64,000 bases of DNA. Source: Planobispora rosea. GTDB lineage: Bacteria; Actinomycetota; Actinomycetes; Streptosporangiales; Streptosporangiaceae. The position numbers and the translations under genes were made by a program. This document shows positions 1 to 9,215 of this stretch, in pieces. The stretch lies in assembly GCF_014648175.1 (NCBI RefSeq), contig NZ_BMQP01000008.1:167676-231675 (forward strand), given 5' to 3'. Each line of letters starts with the position of its first letter. Within the stretch, counting starts at the first letter, position 1. The notes beneath the pieces were generated by a model that was not told the origin of the DNA, ran no database searches, and worked only from the letters and a program-made list of their open reading frames with translations.

Positions 1-2019
<2,019 letters not shown>

Positions 2020-2152
2020 GCATCGGCCGGGTTCGGACCACGTCGGCACGGTGTGAAGCCGTAGCGAGCCGATCGCGGGCCGGGCCTCATCCGGATCCCG
2101 TCCGCGAGGAGTCCCGGATTCCGTTCGCGGAGAGTCCTGGACCCCGTCCGGG

Positions 2153-2181
2153 AAGGGGTGCACACGATGTGTGCACCCCTT
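2153..2181 (+). terminator. Perfect 13-bp hairpin, probable hppA terminator
   Basis: Arms 2153-2165 (AAGGGGTGCACAC) and 2169-2181 are perfectly complementary around a three-base GAT loop. Only a short T stretch follows, as is common for terminators in high-GC actinomycetes. It lies about 135 bp after the hppA stop codon. Confidence 0.75.
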
Positions 2182-2193
2182 TCGCATATGCGA
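2182..2193. promoter_or_regulatory. Perfect 12-bp palindrome TCGCATATGCGA
   Basis: The sequence equals its own reverse complement and abuts the hppA terminator hairpin. It could be a binding site for a dimeric regulator of the downstream small ORF/sixA pair, or it may simply extend the terminator structure. No regulator is identifiable. Confidence 0.35.
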
Positions 2194-2364
2194 AGCACCC
2201 CGATGGAACACTGCTGGGCATGACCGTTCCCCTCCGGGGAACGGCTCCTGACCCATCTCGGCGAGGTGGGACACGCCTCATGGCCCCGACCGTTCCGACC
2301 ACACCGACCCTGACAAGAAGGCGGCTCCCACCGGGTGAACCCGCGGGTGAGTCACTAGGAGAAC

Positions 2365-2469
2365 GATGGAACAGCACTCCTCCGGAGGTAAGGCGCTCGT
2401 CATGATCCTGCTGGCGATGGCCGCGGTGTTCGCGGTGATCGTCGTGGTCGCCGTGTGGGCGGCGAGGTG
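2365..2469 (+). CDS. Small single-span membrane protein, 34 aa
   Basis: A 34-codon ORF with ATG at 2365, preceded by AGGAG at 2356-2360 at good spacing. After a short polar N-terminus (MEQHSSGGKA) there is one continuous hydrophobic stretch of about 22 residues ending in WAAR, which reads as a single membrane helix. Its stop at 2467-2469 lies three bases before the start of the downstream phosphatase, so the two are probably translated together. No family is recognised. A membrane anchor or small regulator acting with the phosphatase is only a guess. Confidence 0.55.
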
Positions 2470-2472
2470 ACG

Positions 2473-2940
2473 ATGCGCACGCTGATCGTGCTGCGGCACG
2501 CCAAGGCGGTCCACACCCCGGGGCTGGCCGACCCGGAACGCCCCCTCACCGAGCGCGGCGAGCGCGACGCCCGCCGGGTCGGAGAGACTCTCGTCGCCCT
2601 GGGCCTCCGGCCCGACCTGGTGCTCTGCTCGCCGGCCGTACGGACCCGGCAGACCGCCGAGCTGGCCCTGCCCGGTGAGCCGATCGAGTTCGAGCGCGAC
2701 ATCTACGAGGCCTACGCCGACGAACTGCTCACACTGATCCGCGGGACCGACCCGAGGGTGCGCACGCTGCTCCTGGTCGGGCACAACCCGGGGGCCCACG
2801 AGCTGGTCATGGGCCTCACCACGCGAGACGGCGATCCCGGCTTCCCGCCCGGCGCGTTCGCGGTCATCGAGAGCGACGAGGAGTGGGCCGAGCTGGACGC
2901 CGGGCGCCTGGTCACCCGGTGGAGCCCCAAGGACCACTGA
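2473..2940 (+). CDS. SixA-type phosphohistidine phosphatase (histidine phosphatase superfamily), 155 aa
   Basis: A single-domain histidine phosphatase. The N-terminal RHAK motif (catalytic His9 when counted from the ATG at 2473) and the later LLLVGHNPG motif with the second catalytic histidine are both present, as are LTERGERDA and SPAVRTRQTAE, typical of SixA. The start at 2473 is chosen because GAGGTG lies just upstream; a GTG at 2455 would overlap the small membrane ORF. E. coli SixA dephosphorylates phosphohistidine on phosphotransfer proteins; the partner here is unknown. It faces serB, with a hairpin between them. Confidence 0.88.
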   Translation: MRTLIVLRHAKAVHTPGLADPERPLTERGERDARRVGETLVALGLRPDLVLCSPAVRTRQTAELALPGEPIEFERDIYEAYADELLTLIRGTDPRVRTLLLVGHNPGAHELVMGLTTRDGDPGFPPGAFAVIESDEEWAELDAGRLVTRWSPKDH

Positions 2941-2952
2941 CCCGCCCGCGGC

Positions 2953-2983
2953 GACCCGTACCCGCAGCGGCCGGGTGCGGGTC
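2953..2983. terminator. Hairpin between convergent sixA-like gene and serB
   Basis: Arms 2953-2964 and 2972-2983 pair over 12 bp with one G-U wobble around a seven-base loop. Its location just after the phosphatase stop and 57 bp after the serB stop suits a bidirectional terminator. Confidence 0.55.
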
Positions 2984-3040
2984 GGTCCTCCGCGATGTGG
3001 ATCAGCCCTTCTGGAGCCGGCCAGCCCGCCGGGATGCGGG

Positions 3041-4264
3041 TCAGCCCTCCGCGACGGTGACACCCTCCTCGGCGTCGGCGGCCTCGACCTCGTCGCGCGG
3101 GATGCCGAGCAGGTAGAGGATCGAGTCGAGGTAGGGCACGTTGACCGCGGTGTCGGCGGCCTGGCGGACCACCGGCTTGGCGTTGAACGCGATGCCCAGA
3201 CCGGCCGCGGCGATCATGTCCAGGTCGTTCGCGCCGTCGCCGATCGCCACGGTCTGGCTGATCGGGATGCCCGCCTCGCGGGCGAAGCGCTCCAGCGCCC
3301 GCGCCTTGCCGGGCCGGTCCACGATCTCGCCGACGACCCGGCCGGTGAGCACGCCGTCCACGACCTCCAGGGTGTTGGCCGCGGAGTAGTCGATGCCGAG
3401 GTTCTCCACGAGGGCGTCGGTGATCTGGGTGAACCCGCCGCTGACGATCGCGAACCGGTAGTCGAGCCGCTTGAGCGTCCGTACCAGCGTCCGCGCGCCG
3501 GGGGTGAGCACGACCTCCTTGCGGACCTTCTCGAAGACCTCCTCGGAGAGGCCCTCCAGCAGCGCCACCCGGCGGCGGAGCGACTCGGCGAAGTCGAGCT
3601 CGCCGCGCATCGCCTCCTCGGTGACCCGGGCGACCTCGTCCAGGCAGCCCGCGTGCGCGGCCAGCAACTCGATCACCTCGGCCTGGATGAGCGTGGAGTC
3701 CACGTCCATCACGATCAGCCGCTTGGCCCTGCGGTACAGGCCGGCCCGCTGCACGGCCACGTCGACCTGCTGCGCGTGCGCCTCGGCGGCCAGCTCGGTC
3801 CGGAGCGCGTCCGGGTCGGCGCCGGAGACGGCGAGCTCGATGCAGGTCACCGGGTAGCTGGACAGCCGCTCGATCCGGTCGATGTTGGCCCCGGCGGCGG
3901 CGATCCGGCCGGCGATGCCCGCCATCGCGGCGGGCTGCAGCGGCGCACCGAGCACGGTGACGTGCAGGCGTCCGCGCCGCCGCTTCTCCTTGGCGGTGGA
4001 ACTGGTGGACAGCTCCACCTCCAGCCCGAGGTCCTCGGCGGTCCGCTCGACGGCGGTCCACAGGGCGCCGAGGGTGCCGCCGGTCCCGGTCGGGGTGTCC
4101 CCGGCGTAGGCGACGAGGACACCGAGGGTCAGCCGGCCGCGGATGACGACCTGCTCGACGTCGGCGACGGCGACGGGGAAGCCGGCCAGGACGGCGAAGA
4201 GCCGCGAGGTGACGCCCGGCCGGTCGGGGCCGGTCAACGTGATCAGAAGCGTGCGCTGGTTCAT
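3041..4264 (-). CDS. serB: Phosphoserine phosphatase with N-terminal ACT region
   Basis: Catalyses the last step of serine synthesis, phosphoserine to serine. Residues 1 to about 165 form a tandem ACT-type regulatory region, beginning with an ACT signature (LTGPDRPGVTSRLF). The HAD catalytic domain starts with DVDST at residues 187-191, which supplies the nucleophile and acid/base aspartates. It continues with SGGFT and ends with GDGANDLDM, the Mg2+-binding motif. At 407 aa it matches the actinobacterial SerB form with amino-acid-binding domains, which suggests feedback control by an amino acid. The gene is divergent from the OlsB-like gene across a 115-bp promoter region. Confidence 0.95.
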   Translation of the reverse strand: MNQRTLLITLTGPDRPGVTSRLFAVLAGFPVAVADVEQVVIRGRLTLGVLVAYAGDTPTGTGGTLGALWTAVERTAEDLGLEVELSTSSTAKEKRRRGRLHVTVLGAPLQPAAMAGIAGRIAAAGANIDRIERLSSYPVTCIELAVSGADPDALRTELAAEAHAQQVDVAVQRAGLYRRAKRLIVMDVDSTLIQAEVIELLAAHAGCLDEVARVTEEAMRGELDFAESLRRRVALLEGLSEEVFEKVRKEVVLTPGARTLVRTLKRLDYRFAIVSGGFTQITDALVENLGIDYSAANTLEVVDGVLTGRVVGEIVDRPGKARALERFAREAGIPISQTVAIGDGANDLDMIAAAGLGIAFNAKPVVRQAADTAVNVPYLDSILYLLGIPRDEVEAADAEEGVTVAEG

Positions 4265-4379
4265 CGGTTCCTACGCTACTTGGGCGCCGAAACGGCCGTG
4301 AACGTGGTTCATCATTCGGACGCCTGACGTTCGCGGTCCTCCCCGTCCCCGCGTTACCCGGGAGTGTCTTCATAGCCTC

Positions 4380-5225
4380 ATGACGACGATCCCCGCAGAG
4401 CAGAACGTCGCTCGTTACACCGTCGGACTGGCCCGTACCGCCGTTGAGATGCGGCAGGCCCAGCGGCTGCGCCACCGGGTCTTCGCCGAGGAGATGGGTG
4501 CCCGGCTGGACACCCCCATCACCGGCCTGGACGTCGATCCGCTCGACGCCTACTGCGACCACCTGCTGGTACGGCGGGACGACACGGGAGAGGTCGTGGG
4601 GACCTACCGGCTGCTGGCACCCGGCCGGTCCGACCGGCTCTACGCCGACTCCGAGTTCGACCTCGGCGCGCTGGCCGGGATCCGGCCGAGCCTGGTCGAG
4701 GCGGGCCGTGCGTGCGTGCATCCGGATCACCGGGACGGGGCGGTGATCGGGCTGATGTGGGCGGGCATCGCCCGTTACATGGTCGCCGGAGGGCATGACT
4801 GGCTGGCCGGATGCTGCTCGGTGCCGGTGTCCGAGGCCGCCGGGATCGCGGACCGGGTCCCTCTCGCGCCGCCGGAGTACCGCGTGACCCCACTCCGCCC
4901 CTGGCAGGCTTCGAAAGCCGCGAGAGCGGGCCACGACGCGGGGGACGTCAGACAGGCGAGTGGCCGGCGGGAGAACGACCCGGAAGAGAGCAGCGCGGGA
5001 GAGAACGGCCGGGACGCGCGAACCGGCACGCTTCGGCCGGATGTCTCGCGCTCCGAGTGGGCGGGACTGCCGCCCCTGCTCCGCGGTTACCTCCGACTGG
5101 GTGCCTGGGTCTGCGGCCCGCCCGCGGACGACCCCGAGTTCGGGGTCGCCGACTTCTTCGTCCTGCTGCCGATGTCCGCCGTCAACCCCCGCTACCTGCG
5201 GCACTTTCTAGGAGCACCGGCATGA
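4380..5225 (+). CDS. OlsB-like N-acyltransferase (GNAT fold) with internal low-complexity insert
   Basis: Resembles the acyltransferases that N-acylate ornithine in ornithine-lipid synthesis. The N-terminal half carries the family pattern: RLRHRVFAEEMGA, DPLDAYCDHLLV, VVGTYRLL and EAGRACVHPDHRDG. The conserved C-terminus (LPPLLRGYLRLGAWVCG, then FGVADFFVLL) follows an unusual polar insert at roughly residues 177-225 that is rich in Gly, Arg, Glu and Ser. That insert makes the protein, at 281 aa, longer than the forms I remember. The stop overlaps the next start as ATGA, implying coupling to a second acyltransferase, as expected for an OlsB/OlsA pair. The exact acyl acceptor is inferred. Confidence 0.82.
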   Translation: MTTIPAEQNVARYTVGLARTAVEMRQAQRLRHRVFAEEMGARLDTPITGLDVDPLDAYCDHLLVRRDDTGEVVGTYRLLAPGRSDRLYADSEFDLGALAGIRPSLVEAGRACVHPDHRDGAVIGLMWAGIARYMVAGGHDWLAGCCSVPVSEAAGIADRVPLAPPEYRVTPLRPWQASKAARAGHDAGDVRQASGRRENDPEESSAGENGRDARTGTLRPDVSRSEWAGLPPLLRGYLRLGAWVCGPPADDPEFGVADFFVLLPMSAVNPRYLRHFLGAPA

Positions 5226-6139
5226 ACCCGTGGCTGCCGATAGCGCCCTGCATGCCCGTCACCTGCATTCTCCCGCCCGCGGCGACGGTGGGCCGGACGC
5301 GCCGGGCGCTGCGCCTGCTGACCGCCACGTCGCTGGTTCTCGCCGGGGCGGTGCTCGGGCTCGTGGCCCGGACGCTCGGCACGGAAGGGCGGATCCGGCT
5401 GACGAACGTCTGGTCCCGGCTGGTGCTGCGGGCCCTCGGCGTCCGCATGGAGGTGCGGCAGGGCTTCACCTTCGTGATCCATCCCCGGCCCGTGGAGGGC
5501 GGCCTCTCACCGGGCCGGGTGGTGGACGCCGTCATGGGGCCCGCCGCCGCGCCCCTTCCCGGTACGGCGCCGCTGATCGTGGCCAACCATGTGTCCTGGC
5601 TGGACCCGGTGGTCCTGTCCGCCGCGCTGCCGTGCCGGCTGCTGGCCAAGCGCGAGGTCCGGTCCTGGCCGGTGGTCAGCGGACTGGCGGCCGGAGCGGG
5701 TGTGCTGTTCATCGACAGGGACCGGCTCTCCGCGCTGCCCCAGGCCGTCGCGGACGTGACGGACGCGCTGACGCACGGGCACCCGGTCGCGGCCTTCCCG
5801 GAGGGGACCACCTGGTGCGGTAAGGAGATGGGGTCCTTCCGGCCCGCGGTGTTCCAGGCGGCGCTGGACGCGGGGGCCCCGGTCCGGCCGGTGGCGATCC
5901 GCTACCTGGACGCCCACGGTGTTCCCGCCACCGGGCCCGCCTTCGTCGGCGACGACACCCTGCTGTCCTCCGTCCGGCGGGTGGTCGCGCTCCGGGGGCT
6001 GACCGTGGAGGTGACGCTGCTGCCGCCGGTGACGGCACGCGATCGCCGGACGCTCGCCTGGATGGCGGAGTCCTCGGTCGCGTCGGTGATCACCACCCCG
6101 GCGGAGTACGCCGGACACGGCGTCCGGACCGCCGCCTGA
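5222..6139 (+). CDS. OlsA/PlsC-like 1-acylglycerol-phosphate-type acyltransferase
   Basis: A membrane-associated O-acyltransferase of 305 aa. A hydrophobic helix near residues 30-50 precedes the PlsC domain with NHVSWLD (the HX4D catalytic motif) and FPEGTT (substrate-binding motif). It starts inside the stop of the OlsB-like gene (ATGA overlap), so both are made from one mRNA. The pairing suggests it O-acylates lyso-ornithine lipid. A general lysophosphatidate acyltransferase role cannot be excluded from sequence alone. Confidence 0.85.
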   Translation: MNPWLPIAPCMPVTCILPPAATVGRTRRALRLLTATSLVLAGAVLGLVARTLGTEGRIRLTNVWSRLVLRALGVRMEVRQGFTFVIHPRPVEGGLSPGRVVDAVMGPAAAPLPGTAPLIVANHVSWLDPVVLSAALPCRLLAKREVRSWPVVSGLAAGAGVLFIDRDRLSALPQAVADVTDALTHGHPVAAFPEGTTWCGKEMGSFRPAVFQAALDAGAPVRPVAIRYLDAHGVPATGPAFVGDDTLLSSVRRVVALRGLTVEVTLLPPVTARDRRTLAWMAESSVASVITTPAEYAGHGVRTAA

Positions 6140-6232
6140 CACCGGCACGTCCTGGTCCCCGCCGCCCGCCGGTGTCTCCGGGCCGCCGCCCGCCGGTGTA
6201 CCGGACCGTCACCCGCCGCCGCAGGTGATCGC

Positions 6233-7180
6233 TCAGGGCGCCTCCGGCCGGTCGGACGGCTCCGCCCCCAGGGCGGACAACCGGCCGATCTGCTCCGCCG
6301 ACAGTTCGACGGCCAGAGCGGCGAGATTCTCCTCCAGGTGAGCGACGGAGGCCGTACCCGGAATCGGGACGATCGCAGGCGAGCGGTGCAACAGCCAGGC
6401 CAGGGCGGTCTGGGCCGGGGTCGCGCCCGCTTCCAGGGCGACGTCCGCCACCGCGCCGCCCGGGGCGGCGTGCGCGCCCATCGCGATCGGGAAGAAGGGC
6501 AGGAAGGCGATGCCGTGCGCGGCGGCGTAGTCGATCACGTCGTCGTGGTGACGGGTGGCGAGGTTGTACATGTTCTCCACGCTCGCGATCGGGGTGATCG
6601 CCTGCGCCGCGCGCAGCTGTTCAAGCGTCACCTCCGACAGGCCGATGTGCCGGACCTTCCCCTCGTCCTGGAGCCGCCTCAGGGCGCCGAGCTGGTCCTC
6701 CAGCGGTACCTGCGGGTCCAGGCGGTGCAGCTGGAGCAGGTCGATGCGCTCCACCCGGAGCCGCCGCAGGCTCAGTTCGGCCTGCTGGCGCAGATACTCC
6801 GGCCGCCCCAGCGGCACCCACTCGGAGGGGGACGGCCGGGCCACCCCGATCTTCGTGGTGATCACCAGGTGGTCCGGGTAGGGGTGCAGGGCTTCGGCGA
6901 TCAGTTCCTCGTTGGCGCCCAGGGCGTAGGAGTCGGCGGTGTCGATCAGGTCGACGCCCAGCTCCACGGCGCGGCGCAGGAGCGTGATCGCGGCCTGCCG
7001 ATCCGCCGGAGGCCACCAGACGGGAGCCTGGTCCGGAGTGGCCGGGACGGGGCCGGGCCCGCCGGTCAGTCGCATGGCGCCGTAGCCGATACGGCGCACC
7101 GGCAGGTCACCCCCGATGGTGAGAACGGTGCCGGGACGGGTCGAGGGCTGGGCGGTGTGTTCGATCATTCCGTACGTCAT
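6233..7180 (-). CDS. Aldo/keto reductase
   Basis: An NADPH-dependent oxidoreductase of the aldo/keto reductase superfamily, about 315 aa. Visible features are RIGYGAMRLTG at the N-terminus, the active-site region GVDLIDTADSYALGANEELI (Asp and Tyr), the Lys strand VITTKIGV, LQLHRLDP and the C-terminal cofactor loop IVPIPGTASVAHLEEN. I prefer the ATG at 7180 because an upstream in-frame start at 7207 would put the operator-like dyad (7198-7211) inside the coding sequence. The gene is divergent from a MerR-family regulator that probably controls it. The substrate is unknown. Confidence 0.9.
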   Translation of the reverse strand: MTYGMIEHTAQPSTRPGTVLTIGGDLPVRRIGYGAMRLTGGPGPVPATPDQAPVWWPPADRQAAITLLRRAVELGVDLIDTADSYALGANEELIAEALHPYPDHLVITTKIGVARPSPSEWVPLGRPEYLRQQAELSLRRLRVERIDLLQLHRLDPQVPLEDQLGALRRLQDEGKVRHIGLSEVTLEQLRAAQAITPIASVENMYNLATRHHDDVIDYAAAHGIAFLPFFPIAMGAHAAPGGAVADVALEAGATPAQTALAWLLHRSPAIVPIPGTASVAHLEENLAALAVELSAEQIGRLSALGAEPSDRPEAP

Positions 7181-7197
7181 GGAGCCACGGTAAAATT

Positions 7198-7211
7198 TCA
7201 CATCCATGTGA
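7198..7211. promoter_or_regulatory. Inverted repeat between aldo/keto reductase and MerR gene, probable MerR-family operator
   Basis: TCACATCCATGTGA has perfect 6-bp arms around CC. On the minus strand it lies directly after a TTGAAT hexamer (7213-7218). That is where MerR regulators bind, in the spacer between -35 and -10. A TAAAAT hexamer at 7191-7196 on the plus strand could serve the regulator gene. Confidence 0.55.
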
Positions 7212-7238
7212 GATTCAACCCTCTGTGAGGAAGGTCAC

Positions 7239-7598
7239 ATGAAGATCGGGGAGCTGGCCCGGGAGAGCGGGGTGAACCCGCGCCTGCTGCGTTATTACGA
7301 GGAGCAGGGGCTGCTGCGGTCCGAGCGCAGCGGCGGCGGGCACCGCCGCTATCCCGCGAACGCCGTCACGGTCGTCCACAACATCCGGACCCTCCTGGCG
7401 GCCGGCCTGCCCACCGCCGTCATCCGCGAGGTCCTGCCGTGCATCGAGGGGCCCGGTCCTGAGATCCACCCCTGCGTGCTCTCCTACCTGCAGGAGCAGC
7501 TCGGCGACATCGACACCAGGATCTCGACGCTCCAGAGCACCCGCACCGCCCTGGCCTCCCTCATCGAGGCCACCGAGCGGACCCACGCCGTCGCCTAG
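7239..7598 (+). CDS. MerR-family transcriptional regulator
   Basis: A 119-aa DNA-binding regulator. Residues 1-70 form the MerR winged helix-turn-helix (MKIGELARESGVNPRLLRYY, then GLL and GHRRY). A coiled-coil dimerisation helix follows, ending near residue 112. Two cysteines (LPC and HPC, around residues 68 and 79) sit between the two parts and might bind an effector, although they do not match a known metal-sensor pattern. The ribosome-binding site GAGGAAGG lies just upstream. The divergent aldo/keto reductase gene is the likely target. Confidence 0.9.
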   Translation: MKIGELARESGVNPRLLRYYEEQGLLRSERSGGGHRRYPANAVTVVHNIRTLLAAGLPTAVIREVLPCIEGPGPEIHPCVLSYLQEQLGDIDTRISTLQSTRTALASLIEATERTHAVA

Positions 7599-7636
7599 AG
7601 GCGTGCCCGGCTCCTCCCGCCAAGGGAGGGAAGGTG

Positions 7637-8335
7637 TCAGGCGGAGTTGAGATAGGCGATGACGGCGGCCACCCGGCGGTGGGTGTCCGGACTGTTCTCC
7701 AGGGCCAGCTTCATGAAGATCGAGTTCACGTGTTTCTCGATCGCGGACACCGACAGGTGCAGGGCTCGGGCGATGCCGCCGTTGGACAGGCCGTGGGCCA
7801 TCTCGCGCAACACGTCCAGCTCGCGAGGGGTCAGCTCGGCGGGTGGCGGACTGTCGCGCACGCCGCGCTTGGCCAGCAGGCCCTCCACCACCTTCGGGTC
7901 GATCACCGAGCCGCCCGCCGCCACGGACCGGATCGCGCTGAGCAGCTCGTCGAGGTCGCCGACCCGGTCCTTGAGGAGGTAGGCCCGCCCCTCGGTGCCG
8001 TCCTTGAACAGGTCGAGCGCGAACATCGCGTCGGAGAACTGCGAGAGCACCACGATCCCGACGGAGCCGGAGCCGTGGGAGCCCGCCCGGAGCCGGTGCG
8101 CGGCGTCGATGCCCTCCATGCCGGGCCGTACGAGCTCGGTGGAGCCCGGCATCCGGATGTCGGTCACCACCACGTCGGGCCGGAGCCGCCGGGCGGCGTC
8201 GAGCAGCTCGTCGGCGGTGCCCACCGCGGCCACCACGCTGATCTCCCCGGATGACTCCAGGAGCTGACGGGTGCCCTCGCGCACGAGGTAATGGTCTTCG
8301 GCCAGGACGATCCTGAGCGCGGCCGGAGTGGTCAT
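7637..8335 (-). CDS. Orphan NarL/LuxR-family response regulator
   Basis: A two-domain regulator of 232 aa. The receiver domain has the acidic pair in VLAEDHYLVREG, the phosphoacceptor Asp59 in VVTDIRMPG, and K in YLLKDRVGD. After Asp59 there is a short insert (STELVRPGME) before the next helix. I have seen this arrangement in actinobacterial members of the family. The C-terminal LuxR HTH reads LTPRELDVLREMAHGLSN through VEKHVNSIFMKL-like residues. I see no histidine kinase gene next to it, so its input is unknown. The start at 8335 opens the receiver domain directly. Confidence 0.9.
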   Translation of the reverse strand: MTTPAALRIVLAEDHYLVREGTRQLLESSGEISVVAAVGTADELLDAARRLRPDVVVTDIRMPGSTELVRPGMEGIDAAHRLRAGSHGSGSVGIVVLSQFSDAMFALDLFKDGTEGRAYLLKDRVGDLDELLSAIRSVAAGGSVIDPKVVEGLLAKRGVRDSPPPAELTPRELDVLREMAHGLSNGGIARALHLSVSAIEKHVNSIFMKLALENSPDTHRRVAAVIAYLNSA

Positions 8336-8520
8336 GGAGTGATCCTGCCCGTTCCGGGGCTCCGGCGCATATGCGGTTGTCCGCACATTGCGCCGCGGCG
8401 GCACGGTCACGCGGGCGACACCGTCCGCCGCCGTCCGGAGGGTACGCGTCCGCGCGCGGGGCCGTGCGGACGGCGAAGAGCCTCCGCCCGGGTGGTACGG
8501 AGGCTCCGGCCTGTTCCGCG

Positions 8521-9060
8521 CTATCGGGTGATGCGGGTCTTCACCTTCACGTACTTCAGGTCCACGCCCGGCTCGTATCCGTGGACCTCGAAGGCGTCGA
8601 GGCCGCCCGCGGGCACGTCGACCGAGGCGCTGGCGAACTCGGCCGTCGCGGTGCCCGAGGAGCTGCTCCTGAGCCACACCTTGACCTTGACGGTGGCCGT
8701 CTTGCCCGGGTTGAGAGTGTCGAGCAGGCAGGCGATCTCGCGCTTGTCGACCTCGCAGTAGGAGCCGGAGGGTCCGGTGACCTTGACCTTGCCGGCCTGC
8801 TTGGGGACGTATCCCACGACATAGACGATGTCGCTGGCCCACTCGCCGGCGTTCTTGGCCTTGAGCGTGTAGGTGATCGTCGTGCCCGCCTTGGCCCGGC
8901 GGGGGTAAGAGGCGGTCAGCTTGATCGGCGACAGCGGTGCGGGCTCCTGGACCGCGGTGCGGGCCGGGGCGGTGTGGGTCTGGGCGTTCGCCGCGTGCGG
9001 GACGAACAGCATGCCTCCAGCCAGGGCGGTGGCGGCGAGGGCGGTCAGGTGCCGGCGCAT
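8521..9060 (-). CDS. Secreted protein with DUF11/CARDB-like adhesion fold, 179 aa
   Basis: A typical signal peptide (MRRHLTALAATALAGG, then cleavage after NAQ or near) targets it outside the cell. The mature part reads as one beta-sandwich of the DUF11 or conserved-repeat type: ASYPRRAKAGTTITYTLKAKN, a pair of cysteines (SYCEVD and ACLLD) that could form a disulphide, then LNPGKTATVKVKVWL. Such domains are common in actinomycete surface and secreted proteins. No enzyme motif is seen. The ribosome-binding site GGAG lies six bases before the ATG. It may be transcribed alone. Confidence 0.8.
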   Translation of the reverse strand: MRRHLTALAATALAGGMLFVPHAANAQTHTAPARTAVQEPAPLSPIKLTASYPRRAKAGTTITYTLKAKNAGEWASDIVYVVGYVPKQAGKVKVTGPSGSYCEVDKREIACLLDTLNPGKTATVKVKVWLRSSSSGTATAEFASASVDVPAGGLDAFEVHGYEPGVDLKYVKVKTRITR

Positions 9061-9215
9061 GAGTCACTCCAGTCGGGGTTCGGTTCTTGTGATCATAGTG
9101 GGGGAACCGACTTGGAGATCCCTTGCGGTTCACTGACCTCTCCTCGCGGCCGACCAGCCGGAACCTTGATCGGTCGAGCACGGACGGCCGCTTCCGCAGA
9201 TCACCATATATCCGG

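Larger units (their letters stand above)
2020..2364. other. Gene-free interval after hppA with tandem repeat, terminator and palindrome
   Basis: No convincing gene is visible here. The interval holds two imperfect 23-bp tandem units (2098-2120 and 2121-2143, 17 of 23 bases equal), the hppA terminator hairpin and a perfect 12-bp palindrome. The promoter of the small ORF/phosphatase pair probably lies after the palindrome, but I cannot point to a clear -35/-10 pair. Confidence 0.6.

Noticed and set aside
2169..2405. 78-codon plus-strand frame after hppA
   Set aside because: It starts inside the terminator hairpin, overlaps the better supported 34-codon membrane ORF in another frame, and has no ribosome-binding site.
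2712..5204. 830-codon minus-strand open frame across sixA, serB and the OlsB-like gene
   Set aside because: It runs through serB in another frame and opposite two well-supported genes; no domain is recognisable.
7637..9181. 514-codon frame joining the orphan response regulator to upstream sequence
   Set aside because: The receiver domain begins at the ATG 8335. The preceding codons are low-complexity and overlap the secreted-protein gene in another frame.
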